From the NCBI GenBank assembly GCA_001767455.1, contig MELC01000088.1:1-64000 (forward strand): a DNA stretch of 64,000 nucleotides. Direction: 5' to 3'. Positions 44,139-52,168 of the stretch are shown here, one piece after another. A model generated the notes under the pieces. That model searched no databases and was not told the origin of the DNA. It worked only from the letters and a program-made list of their open reading frames with translations. A program made the translations under genes and the position numbers. This DNA is from Acidobacteria bacterium RIFCSPLOWO2_12_FULL_66_21 (lineage in GTDB: Bacteria; Acidobacteriota; Vicinamibacteria; Vicinamibacterales; 2-12-FULL-66-21). Each line of letters starts with the position of its first letter. The stretch's first letter is position 1.

Positions 44139-45017
44139 TTATTTGCGCGGGTGAAACCGGTCGTAGACGGCGCGCAGGCGCGCCTCGATCACGTGGGTGT
44201 AGATCTCGGTCGACGACAGATCCGCGTGGCCCAGCATCACCTGGATCATCCGCAGATCGGCGCCGCGGTCGAGCAGGTGCGTGGCGAACGAATGCCGCAG
44301 CACGTGCGGGCTCAGCTCGCGCGAGATCCCCGCCTTGATGCCGTACGCCTTCAGCAGCTTCCAGAAGCCGACGCGCGAGAGCGCGCCGCCGCGGGCGTTG
44401 ACGAAGAGCCACGGCGAGCCGCGCTTGGTGACGAGCGTCGGCCGCGCCTCGGCGATGTACTGGCTCACCCACCGCGCCGCCTGGTGCCCGAGCGGCACCA
44501 TCCGCTGCTTGTCGCCCTTGCCGATGCAGGTGAGGTGTCCCTCCTCGAGGTTCAGGTCGCCCGCTTTGAGCGCCAGCAGCTCCGACACGCGCAGGCCGGT
44601 CGCATAGAGGACTTCGATGAGCGCCTTGTCGCGCAGGCCAATCGGCGTCGAGGTGTCGGGCACTGCGAGCAGCCGGTCGACGTCGGCGAGGTCCAGGAAC
44701 TTCGGCAGCGCCGGCCATGCGCGTGGCGGGCGCAGGTCGTCCGCGGGACTCTGATCCTGTTTCCGCTCCACGGCGAGGAACTTGTAGAAGCCGCGCACGC
44801 AGGCGACCGCGCGGGCGACGGACCGCGGCGCGAGACCGGACGCCATCAGGTGACGGACGAAGGCGTCCAGATCGCGGCGATCCAGCGCGTCGACCGCCCG
44901 CCCGCGCGTCTCCGCGAAGGCGGAGAGCGCCGCCAGATCGCGCGCGTAGCTCTCGACCGTGTTCGGCGACATTCGCCGCACGTCACGCAGATAGGTCAGG
45001 TAGGTGTCGATCACCAA
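44139..45017 (-). CDS. xerD: Tyrosine recombinase XerD
   Basis: 292 residues. The N-terminal SAM-like core-binding domain (about 1-90) includes YLTYLRDVRRMSPNTVESYARDLAAL. The catalytic domain carries Arg in YATGLRVSELLAL, Lys in GKGDKQRMVPLG, HxxR in SPHVLRHSFATHLL, His in MLGHADLSSTEIYTHV, and the nucleophile Tyr in that last motif. It resolves chromosome dimers at dif. The start is TTG 45017 or GTG 45014. No integrase-associated genes are nearby, so it is the housekeeping enzyme. Confidence 0.95.
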   Translation of the reverse strand: MVIDTYLTYLRDVRRMSPNTVESYARDLAALSAFAETRGRAVDALDRRDLDAFVRHLMASGLAPRSVARAVACVRGFYKFLAVERKQDQSPADDLRPPRAWPALPKFLDLADVDRLLAVPDTSTPIGLRDKALIEVLYATGLRVSELLALKAGDLNLEEGHLTCIGKGDKQRMVPLGHQAARWVSQYIAEARPTLVTKRGSPWLFVNARGGALSRVGFWKLLKAYGIKAGISRELSPHVLRHSFATHLLDRGADLRMIQVMLGHADLSSTEIYTHVIEARLRAVYDRFHPRK

Positions 45018-45110
45018 GCTGCAGTGTAACCTTCAACTCCAAACTCCAAAGGCCAAACGCCCAAATCCCAACTCGCGAACGCCGAGCCACGAGCCACGAC
45101 CGTTTGACTC
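45018..45110. repeat. Half-array of CCAAACT words between xerD and murQ
   Basis: About 45032-45075 repeats CCAAACTCCAAAGGCCAAAC, then CACGAGCCACGA words at about 45087-45099. No inverted partner is visible. It lies upstream of both divergent genes. Confidence 0.6.
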
Positions 45111-45163
45111 TGCGATGAGCGAGGAGTAGTGTACGCGGCCGGTTCACCCGGACGAGTCGAACG

Positions 45164-45169
45164 TACAAT
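45164..45169 (+). promoter_or_regulatory. TACAAT -10 box of murQ
   Basis: TACAAT ends six nt before ATG 45176, so transcription would begin at about the A of the start codon. This is a leaderless arrangement. No Shine-Dalgarno is present. Confidence 0.5.
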
Positions 45170-45175
45170 GTAGTC

Positions 45176-46117
45176 ATGACGATGCAATCGAAATGGCAGT
45201 CCCTCCCGACCGAAGCGATCAATCCCGTCAGCCTCGCGATTGACAAGACGCCGGTCCGCGACATCGTCGACATGATCGTCAACGAGGACCGCAAGGTCAT
45301 CACGGCGGTGCACAAGGAGAAGGAACGCATCGCGCACGGCGTCGAGATCATCACGCAGGCGCTGCGCAAGGGCGGCCGCATCATCTTCATCGGCGCCGGC
45401 ACCAGCGGCCGCCTCGGCGTCGTCGAGGCCGCCGAGATGCCGCCCACCTTCAGCACCTCGCCGACCGAGGTCCAGGCCATCATGGCCGGCGGCCAGGAGG
45501 CGGTGTTCCGCGCGAAAGAAGGCGTGGAGGACAACTTCGAGGAAGGGGCGCGCAGCCTCGCCCGGCTGCGTCTGAGCAAGCGTGACGTCGTCATCGGGGT
45601 GACGGCCAGCGGCATGACCCCGTTCGTGCGCGGCGGCCTGACGCGCGCGCGGAAGGCCGGCGCGAAGATCATCTTCGTGACGTGCTGGCCGGGCTCCGAG
45701 CTGCAGAATTTCGTCGATCTTCAGATCGCGCCGGGCGTCGGCCCCGAGATCATCGCCGGCTCGACGCGCCTCAAGGCTGGCACCGCCACCAAGATGGTGC
45801 TCAACATGCTGACGACGATCTCGATGATCAAGCTCGGGAAGACGTACGGCAACCTGATGGTGGACGTCAAGAGCGGATCCGAGAAGCTGAAGGATCGCGC
45901 GCGCCGGATCATCACGACCGTCACGGGCATCGAGTACGACGAGGCCGACGCGCTCCTCAAGCGCGCCAAGTGGAACGTCAAGGCGGCGATCGTCATGCAG
46001 AAGGCGGACCTGACGCTGCCGCAGGCCATCAAGCGGCTGAAGAAGGCCGACGACTCCATCCGCGAGGCGATCGGCGAAGACATAGAACCGCGCCTGAGAG
46101 AACTGCTGCGCGCGTGA
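45176..46117 (+). CDS. murQ: N-acetylmuramic acid 6-phosphate etherase
   Basis: 313 residues. SIS domain with IFIGAGTSGRLGVVEAAEMPPTFST, the catalytic Glu in VVEAAEMPPTF, MAGGQEAVFRAKEGVEDN, and GPEIIAGSTRLKAGTATKMVLNMLTT. It cleaves the D-lactyl ether of MurNAc-6-phosphate to give GlcNAc-6-phosphate, a step specific to cell-wall recycling. It stands beside nagB and an amino-sugar kinase. The stop codon and the convergent nagB stop both lie inside one repeat array. Confidence 0.97.
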   Translation: MTMQSKWQSLPTEAINPVSLAIDKTPVRDIVDMIVNEDRKVITAVHKEKERIAHGVEIITQALRKGGRIIFIGAGTSGRLGVVEAAEMPPTFSTSPTEVQAIMAGGQEAVFRAKEGVEDNFEEGARSLARLRLSKRDVVIGVTASGMTPFVRGGLTRARKAGAKIIFVTCWPGSELQNFVDLQIAPGVGPEIIAGSTRLKAGTATKMVLNMLTTISMIKLGKTYGNLMVDVKSGSEKLKDRARRIITTVTGIEYDEADALLKRAKWNVKAAIVMQKADLTLPQAIKRLKKADDSIREAIGEDIEPRLRELLRA

Positions 46118-46222
46118 GAATTGTGAGTTGTGAGTTGTGAATTCTGACCGTCCGGCTCACGCCGTCCGGCCGGACGGCTTCAACAGGCTGTTCGCAATTC
46201 AGGATTCAGAACTCACAATTCC
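46115..46222. repeat. GAATTGTGA-type dyad spanning the murQ and nagB stop codons
   Basis: The left array TGAGAATTGTGAGTTGTGAG starts with the murQ TGA. The loop (about 46143-46190) contains CCGTCCGG repeats. The right array (about 46193-46220) is GCAATTCAGGATTCAGAACT followed by CACAATTC. On the minus strand GAATTGTGA encodes the last residues (E-L-stop) of nagB. Confidence 0.87.
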
Positions 46223-46959
46223 CGTGCGGCAGACTCGTCCACCATCAGTTCAGCGTCAGCATGGAGCTGGAGGAACGAGGCGGGAACCTCCGTCGTCACT
46301 CCCCCGTTGATCACCCGCTCGATGCACGACGCCTTGGCCGCGCCCGTGGCGACGAGCACGATCCGGCGCGCGGCGAGGATCGTCGCCATGCCCATCGACA
46401 GCGCTTCCGCGGGCACTTTCGCCGGGTCGCCGCCGAACAGCCGCGCGTTGCTGCGCCGCGTCTCCGGTTTCAGCGTGACGCGATGGGTCCGCGCGTGCAG
46501 CTCGCGCGCGGGCTCGTTGAAGCCGATGTGGCCGTTCGTGCCGATCCCGAGCACCTGGAGGTCGATGCCGCCGGCGCGCGCGATCGCGTCTTCATAGCGC
46601 ACGCATTCGGCGTCCGCGTCAGGCGCCGCTCCGTTCAGGAAATTCACGCGCCCCGGCGTCACGTTCACGTGCGCGAGCAGGTGGCGATCCATGAAACTGC
46701 GGTAGCTTCCGGCATCCGCCGGCGGGAGGCCGCAGAACTCATCCAGGTTGAACGTGGTCACCTGCGAGAAATCCGCACGGCCCTTCTCGTGCAGCGCGAC
46801 GAGCTCGCGATACAGCTCGATTGGCGTGCGCCCGGTCGGCAGGCCGAGCACCAGCCGCGGATTGCGGCCGATCGCGTCGGCGATGCGCCCGGCGAGCGCC
46901 CGGGCGACAGCGGTCTCGTCGGGGAGGATGACGACGCGGGGACGGCGTGCGGAAGACAT
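46213..46959 (-). CDS. nagB: Glucosamine-6-phosphate deaminase
   Basis: 248 residues from ATG 46959. VLGLPTGRTPIELYRELV, FNLDEFCGLPPADAGSYRSFM with the catalytic Asp, IDLQVLGIGTNGHIGFNEPA, and LVATGAAKASCIERVINGG are the NagB core. It converts GlcN-6-P to fructose-6-P and ammonia. Its start overlaps the stop of the kinase gene (TGATG), so the two are translationally coupled. The frame is open further upstream to 47487, but that part is kinase antiframe. NagA, needed between MurQ and NagB, is not in the window. Confidence 0.96.
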   Translation of the reverse strand: MSSARRPRVVILPDETAVARALAGRIADAIGRNPRLVLGLPTGRTPIELYRELVALHEKGRADFSQVTTFNLDEFCGLPPADAGSYRSFMDRHLLAHVNVTPGRVNFLNGAAPDADAECVRYEDAIARAGGIDLQVLGIGTNGHIGFNEPARELHARTHRVTLKPETRRSNARLFGGDPAKVPAEALSMGMATILAARRIVLVATGAAKASCIERVINGGVTTEVPASFLQLHADAELMVDESAAREL

Positions 46960-47903
46960 CAGTCGAGCTTGTACGCGGGAATACTGGCGCCGCCGTGCGC
47001 CTCCTGGATGGCAAGCGCCACCGCGCCGACCGCCGGCTCGCAATCGAGCAGCTTCACCGTGCTGTGCGGCGCGCTGACGGGCAGCCGCCGCACGAGTTCC
47101 TCTTCGAGCCACGGCACCGCGCGGAAGATGCCGCCCGCGAGAATGAACGCGAACGGCTCGCCAATCATGTCGAGCCGGTGCGCGACGGCCAGCGCGGAGG
47201 ACTCGAGCTCGTCGGCGGCCGCCCGCAGGATCCCGATGGCGACGGCGTCCCCTTCCGAGAACGCGGTCTGCACGCACTTGGCGAGCGAGCCAATGGCCGC
47301 CGGCTTCAGGTTCGTGTGATAGACCTCGTGGATCAATCCTTGCGCCTGTTCGATCCCGAAATACTCGAGCAGCAGCGCCGACAGTGCGGTCTTCGGACCG
47401 CGGCGATCGGCCTGGCGCAGCACGGCACGCAGCGCGGCGCGGCCGATCCAGTAGCCACTGCCCTCGTCGCCGAGGACGTAGCCCCACCCACCCGAGCGCG
47501 CCGCGTCGCCACCAGCGTTGCGCCCGTACGAAATGGATCCCGTGCCGGAGATCACGACGACGCCCGGGCGCCCTGGCGCGCCGGCCTCGAGCGCGACGAG
47601 CGCGTCGTTGACGACGAGCACGCGCGCCTTGTAGCCGATGCGCTTCATGATCGCGCGGACGAGCGCGGAGTCGTCGGGGCGATCGACGCCGGCAATCCCG
47701 AGACAGATGGCGGCTGGCCGGATGTCGCTCGGCCCGATCGCTTCCTCCATCACGTCGTGCAGGACCTTCTCGACCTCGAGCTCCCCCACCGCCTGGAGAT
47801 TCGCGCCGCCGCGGCGCGCCTCCGCCAGCACGCGGCCGTGCTCGTCGGCGAAGAGACAGACGGTCTTGGTGCCACCCGCGTCGATGCCGAGGACATGCAG
47901 CAT
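46959..47903 (-). CDS. BadF/BadG-family amino-sugar kinase (NagK/MurK-like)
   Basis: 314 residues from ATG 47903. ASKHA kinase with phosphate-1 loop VLGIDAGGTKTVCLFAD, phosphate-2 VVVISGTGSISYGRNAGG, GGWGYVLGDEGSGYWIGRAALRAVLR, and adenosine motif FILAGGIFRAVPWLEEEL. This is the BadF/BadG/BcrA/BcrD family that contains human GlcNAc kinase and the clostridial MurK, which phosphorylates both MurNAc and GlcNAc. With murQ and nagB as neighbours, a MurNAc/GlcNAc 6-kinase is the likely role. The alternative start at 47927 is weaker. Confidence 0.88.
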   Translation of the reverse strand: MLHVLGIDAGGTKTVCLFADEHGRVLAEARRGGANLQAVGELEVEKVLHDVMEEAIGPSDIRPAAICLGIAGVDRPDDSALVRAIMKRIGYKARVLVVNDALVALEAGAPGRPGVVVISGTGSISYGRNAGGDAARSGGWGYVLGDEGSGYWIGRAALRAVLRQADRRGPKTALSALLLEYFGIEQAQGLIHEVYHTNLKPAAIGSLAKCVQTAFSEGDAVAIGILRAAADELESSALAVAHRLDMIGEPFAFILAGGIFRAVPWLEEELVRRLPVSAPHSTVKLLDCEPAVGAVALAIQEAHGGASIPAYKLD

Positions 47904-48055
47904 GGGAAGTAGTTTATGCGGAACCACTCATGGCAACGGCTCACCGGAAGTCGCGTCCTCTGTGTCCGTCCGTGCCCTTCCGTGGTCGCCGGTGTGGCAG
48001 AAACGGCCGGCGGACGTGCATCCGCCGGCCGCTCGCATTCAATGACCCGTCCGCG

Positions 48056-51000
48056 TTACCAGTACAGCTTCAAACTGAGCTGGATTTCACGCGGATTCCG
48101 GGTGCTCGTGATCTGCCCGAAAGTGTCCGTACCGCCGATGTCGCAGCGATTCAGCGTGACGGTGCTTGCCGCCGAGCAGGCGGCGTCCACGCCCAGCCAC
48201 TGGGTATGGTTGAACGCGTTGATGAAGTCCGCGCGGAACTGCAGCCGATTGTCTCCTACGTAGAAGTTCTTCGACAGGGCCAGATCCGTCTGGTTCCGGC
48301 CCGGCAGCCGCAGCGGTGCACGCGGCGAGTTGCCGTAGGTGCCGTCCGCCGGCGGAATGAAGGACGCCGGATCGAACCAGTACGGGAACGGCAGCGTGCC
48401 GGTCTTCGGATCGCCGTTCACGCTCGCGCGGCCACCGCGGCGGCCGCCGTTCGTATTCGCGGTGATCCGCGGCACCGGCGCACCCGAGTTGATCGTGGTC
48501 AGCCCCGACGCCTGCCAGCCGCCGAGGAGCGCTCCCACGACCGCGTTCTCCGCGTCGCGGAAGAACGGGAACTCGTAGACGTAGGTCGCCGTGAAGATGT
48601 GCCGGCGATCCGTGCGTGCATCCGCGTACTCGATGTCGAGGTCGAGCGGGTTCTGCGGGAAGTCAATCGCGTCGCGATCGTTGGTGGAGGTCGTGCGATT
48701 GCGGCTGAGCGTGTAGTTCACCGTCAGCGATCCCTGGCGTCCCGCCTCGTGGCGGAACTGCGTCAGGATGCCCCAGTAGTTGCTGTACGCGGTCGTCTGC
48801 CGCATGGTTACCGACGTGTAGCCCTGGTACGGACGCACCAGGTTCAGGTTGCCCGCAACCCCGACGACATCCGCCGGCTGCGGCATGTTGATGTCGAGCG
48901 GCTGGATCTGATGATCGCCGTGCGAGCCGACGTAGCTCACGTCGATGAAGCCGCGGCGGTAGAGCTGCCGTTGCATGCCGACGTTCCACTGCTGCATCCG
49001 CGGCGTGACGAACGGCACGCTCGACGCGATCAGCGACCGCAGCCCCACGGTCCCGGGCGCGGTTCCGGCCGAAGGATTCGAGAGGGCCGGATTCAGCAGG
49101 GACACCGAGTTGGCGAACGGCGGATTGACGAACGCGTTCTGCTCGAAGATGCCGACGAGCGGCTGATCGTAGTACAGGCCGTAGCCCGCCCGCACGACCA
49201 TCTTGCCGTTGGTTCCCGGATCCCAGGACACGCCGGCGCGCGGCATGATGTTGTTCTTGTCCGTCGCGTAAATCTGCCGGCCGTACGGCGAGTTGCGTCC
49301 CGCGATGATCAGGCCGTTCGTGGGATCGCCGGTGCCCGGTATCAGGGCGCCGCCAGTCGAGGACGAGAAGGTCGGCGCCTTGGCCGGGTCGTACAGCGAC
49401 GGCACGAACGTGGACAGGACGTTGTTCGCGTCCTTGACGCCTGGATACAGCGCATACCGGACGCCGTAGTCGAGCGTCACGTTCGGCCGGATCCGCCACG
49501 TGTCCTGCGCGAACGCCTCGTAGCGGTTGAAGCGCAGGTGGTTCGTCACGTCGATTTCCGACTCGGAATAGCTGCAGAAGTTGCCGCACACGCCGTCGCT
49601 GTTGCCCATCAGGAAACTCTGGAACGCCGTGCGAACGCCAGCCCGATTGCCGAACGAGAAGCGGCCGTGCGTCTCGTTGCTCGCCCCTTCGTTCTTCTGC
49701 TCGAAGGCCATCATGATGCCGGCCTTGTAGCCGTGGTTGCCGCGCATCAGCGTGAGGGTGTCGGTGACCGTGTGGTTCCAGTACTGGATGTTGTAGCCCT
49801 GTGTGGTGCCGGCGGTCGACAGTCCGGTCACGACCAGCGTCGGAATCCGATCGCGATTGTTTTCAGGGAACAGTTCGGGAATGGAGACGCCGAACTGCGT
49901 CCGGGTATTGCGGTCCGCGGCGGTGTCCGACGTGACGATCTTGTTGCCCGACAACTGGTACTTCAATTCGTTCAGGGCCCTGCCGCGGGTGGTCCGCACT
50001 TCGGTCGAGAACACGTTGCCGGGCACGTTCGTTTCGGTCGCCGCCACGTTCGGCACCGCGACACCGAAGAACAGGCCGCCGGGCTCCGTGGTCTGGCTCA
50101 GGTCGTGCGTGTAGCGGCCGACGATCTTCCAGCCCGGCTTCCAGTCGTAGTCGAGGCGGATCACTTCCTGCCGGGTGTTATTGATCGTCGGGTTCGTGTT
50201 GATGAACCGGTTGACCCCCGAATTCGGCTGCGGCCACAAGGCGAGCAGCTTCACGGCGTTCGGATCGCGCAGCGCGGGATCGACGTAGTTCACGTTGGTC
50301 GGATCGTTGAGCCACGCCGGATCGACGACCGTCGCGGTGGACGAGGCCGGCGAGCGCGCGATGCGGCGCCACTCCTCGGACCAGAAGAAGAACGCTTTCT
50401 GGCGGCTGGGCAGCATCGGACCGCCGATCGTGTACCCGAAATTGTTATAGCGCAGCCGCGGCGCGTTGTTCCGGATGTCCGGATTGGTGCTCGAATTCCG
50501 GAAGAAGGAATTCGCGTTCAGCTTGTCGTACCGGAAGAACTCGTAACCGGTGCCGGAGAACTTCTGCGTCCCGCCGCGCGTCACGATGTTGACGATGCCG
50601 CCGCCGCTGCGCGGCCACTCGGCGGCGTAGCTGCTCGTGATGATCTTGAATTCCTGGATCGATTCCAGGGTCGGCGTCGACAGCAGCGTGATGTTGGAGC
50701 CGACGTCCACGTTCGAGACGCCGTCCACGAGCCAGTTCACCGCGTTCCTGCGGCCGCCGTTGACCGAGATGCTCACCGTGCTGGTCAACCCGATGCCGAC
50801 CTCGTCGGGCAGGTCGCTCGACACGCCGGGCACGAGGGTCGCGAGCTGGACGAACACGCGGTTGTTGAGCGGCAGTTCCTGGATCTGCGTCGGACCAATC
50901 AGGTTCTGGACCGCCGGACTGGACTGGACGAACTGCTGCGCGGCGCTGACCTCGATGGTCTCGCTCAAGCCGCCGACGCCCATCTTGTGGCTGATGTCGA

Positions 51001-51313
51001 GACGGTCGTTGACGTGCAGCTCAATGCCCTTGATGGTGGCTGATTGGAAGCCGGAGAGTACGAACGACACCTCGTAGGTGCCCGGCTGCAGCAGCGCGAG
51101 GCCGTACTGCCCTGCGCCGTTGGTCACCGCTTCCGCGGTCCGCCCGGTCTGCACGTGCTTGGCGATCACGGAGACGCCCGGAAGCACGGCCCCGCTCTGA
51201 TCGGTCACCGTTCCGGTGATGGTGCCAGTAGTTTCCTGGGCCCTTGCGGGTCCCGCGAGCGCGGCCAGAAGGGCCACGCACGCCAGTGCCTGCCAAATCC
51301 TTCGCTGCATCAT
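48056..51313 (-). CDS. Oar-type TonB-dependent receptor
   Basis: 1085 residues from ATG 51313. Signal peptide (about 1-26, ending ARA). A carboxypeptidase-regulatory-like domain follows (TTGTITGTVTDQSGAVLPGVSV..., about 27-110). The plug domain (about 120-240) has SVNGGRRNAVNWLVDGVSN. A beta-barrel follows, ending in FGQITSTRNPREIQLSLKLYW, with the aromatic last residue for outer-membrane insertion. The plug is of the Oar/SusC-like kind widespread in Acidobacteria. It is divergent from the GntR regulator and shares its promoter region, so it is probably the regulated uptake porin of the amino-sugar locus. Ligand not provable from sequence. Confidence 0.95.
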   Translation of the reverse strand: MMQRRIWQALACVALLAALAGPARAQETTGTITGTVTDQSGAVLPGVSVIAKHVQTGRTAEAVTNGAGQYGLALLQPGTYEVSFVLSGFQSATIKGIELHVNDRLDISHKMGVGGLSETIEVSAAQQFVQSSPAVQNLIGPTQIQELPLNNRVFVQLATLVPGVSSDLPDEVGIGLTSTVSISVNGGRRNAVNWLVDGVSNVDVGSNITLLSTPTLESIQEFKIITSSYAAEWPRSGGGIVNIVTRGGTQKFSGTGYEFFRYDKLNANSFFRNSSTNPDIRNNAPRLRYNNFGYTIGGPMLPSRQKAFFFWSEEWRRIARSPASSTATVVDPAWLNDPTNVNYVDPALRDPNAVKLLALWPQPNSGVNRFINTNPTINNTRQEVIRLDYDWKPGWKIVGRYTHDLSQTTEPGGLFFGVAVPNVAATETNVPGNVFSTEVRTTRGRALNELKYQLSGNKIVTSDTAADRNTRTQFGVSIPELFPENNRDRIPTLVVTGLSTAGTTQGYNIQYWNHTVTDTLTLMRGNHGYKAGIMMAFEQKNEGASNETHGRFSFGNRAGVRTAFQSFLMGNSDGVCGNFCSYSESEIDVTNHLRFNRYEAFAQDTWRIRPNVTLDYGVRYALYPGVKDANNVLSTFVPSLYDPAKAPTFSSSTGGALIPGTGDPTNGLIIAGRNSPYGRQIYATDKNNIMPRAGVSWDPGTNGKMVVRAGYGLYYDQPLVGIFEQNAFVNPPFANSVSLLNPALSNPSAGTAPGTVGLRSLIASSVPFVTPRMQQWNVGMQRQLYRRGFIDVSYVGSHGDHQIQPLDINMPQPADVVGVAGNLNLVRPYQGYTSVTMRQTTAYSNYWGILTQFRHEAGRQGSLTVNYTLSRNRTTSTNDRDAIDFPQNPLDLDIEYADARTDRRHIFTATYVYEFPFFRDAENAVVGALLGGWQASGLTTINSGAPVPRITANTNGGRRGGRASVNGDPKTGTLPFPYWFDPASFIPPADGTYGNSPRAPLRLPGRNQTDLALSKNFYVGDNRLQFRADFINAFNHTQWLGVDAACSAASTVTLNRCDIGGTDTFGQITSTRNPREIQLSLKLYW

Positions 51314-51332
51314 CGATTTCCCCCACAAAAGG

Positions 51333-51369
51333 CGAAAAGGCTTTTCGGGCGAGAGCATATCATTATAAT
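51333..51369. promoter_or_regulatory. Shared bidirectional promoter and dyad, receptor/gntR
   Basis: ATTATAAT (51362-51369) is self-complementary, so it supplies TATAAT on both strands: 51364-51369 for gntR, 12 nt before ATG 51382, and the minus-strand copy for the receptor. Next to it CGAAAAGGCTTTTCG (51333-51347) is a dyad with 6-bp arms, a possible GntR operator or leader hairpin of the receptor mRNA. Confidence 0.5.
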
Positions 51370-51381
51370 GACCTGAACAAT

Positions 51382-52125
51382 ATGCCGATGTTGCGGCGGG
51401 ACCTGCCGGTTCCTCTCTACCACCAGCTGAAGACCGCCATCCAGCGGGACATCGAGGCCGGGCGGTGGAAGCCGGGTGAGCAGCTTCCGACCGAAAACGA
51501 CCTGATCGCGCGATTTCGCGTGAGCAAAATCACGGTCCGACAGGCGCTGCGCGAGCTGTCGAACCTGGGTTACATCCGTCGCGAGCAGGGCCGCGGCACG
51601 TTCGTCCAGCGGCCCCCGCTCGAGGAAGGGCCGCGCGAGCTCACCAGCTTCACGGACGAAATGCGGCATCACGGGCTGTCCGCGAAGTCCCAGGTGCTGG
51701 AACAAGGGGTCATCGCCGCGTCCCCGGACGTGGCGGCCAGGCTCGAAATCGCCCTCGCATCCCCCGTCTTTCGCCTGCGGCGCCTGCGCTTTGCCGAGGG
51801 CGAGCCGATGGGCCTCCAGACGGCGTACGTGCCGATGGCCGCAGTTCCCGGGATTGCGGACCTCCCCTTCACCGACGCGTCGCTCTACGATGTGTTCCGT
51901 TCGCGCTACAACCTCTACCCTGCCAGCGCGAAAGAAACGCACGTCGCCGTCCTCGTGACCGCCGAAGACGCCGCCTTGCTGCGAACCTCTCCGGGGTCGC
52001 CCGGGCTTTCCGCCGAGCGTATGACGTACCTGTCGGATGGCAAACCGCTCGAGTACGTGAAGTCCATCATGCGCGGCGATCGCTACAAGATCGTGCTGGA
52101 TCTCGTGCGGCCGCCGACCACGTGA
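51382..52125 (+). CDS. GntR/HutC-family regulator with UTRA domain
   Basis: 247 residues. The N-terminal winged helix (about 8-75) contains VPLYHQLKTAIQRDIEAGRWKPGEQLPTENDLIARFRVSKITVRQALREL and GYIRREQGRGTFV. The UTRA ligand domain (about 95-240) has FRLRRLRFAEGEPMGLQTAYVP. HutC-subfamily members often bind phosphorylated sugars; NagR and DasR bind GlcN-6-P or GlcNAc-6-P. Given nagB, murQ and the kinase nearby, an amino-sugar phosphate effector is likely. Appears leaderless. Confidence 0.92.
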   Translation: MPMLRRDLPVPLYHQLKTAIQRDIEAGRWKPGEQLPTENDLIARFRVSKITVRQALRELSNLGYIRREQGRGTFVQRPPLEEGPRELTSFTDEMRHHGLSAKSQVLEQGVIAASPDVAARLEIALASPVFRLRRLRFAEGEPMGLQTAYVPMAAVPGIADLPFTDASLYDVFRSRYNLYPASAKETHVAVLVTAEDAALLRTSPGSPGLSAERMTYLSDGKPLEYVKSIMRGDRYKIVLDLVRPPTT

Positions 52126-52128
52126 GCG

Positions 52129-52158
52129 TTGACACTCAGGTTTGCGGGTTGCTACACT
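52129..52158 (+). promoter_or_regulatory. Promoter of the glycosidase-symporter operon
   Basis: Consensus TTGACA (52129-52134), an 18-bp spacer and TACACT (52153-52158), ten nt before ATG 52169. It starts four bases after the gntR stop. This strong promoter implies separate, high transcription of the catabolic genes. Confidence 0.65.
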
Positions 52159-52168
52159 CGCGTGCTTT

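Noticed and set aside
44139-45017. Integrase marking a mobile island
   Set aside because: The protein is a standard-length XerD with the housekeeping pattern. No att-like direct repeats, tRNA or phage/plasmid genes are nearby.
47930-51043. A 1037-codon open frame on the plus strand opposite the TonB receptor
   Set aside because: It is rich in Arg, Val and His, without domains, and lies in the antisense frame of a clear receptor with signal peptide and barrel. Long antisense frames are expected at this GC content; the same holds for 11061-14066 and 17831-20707 on the minus strand.
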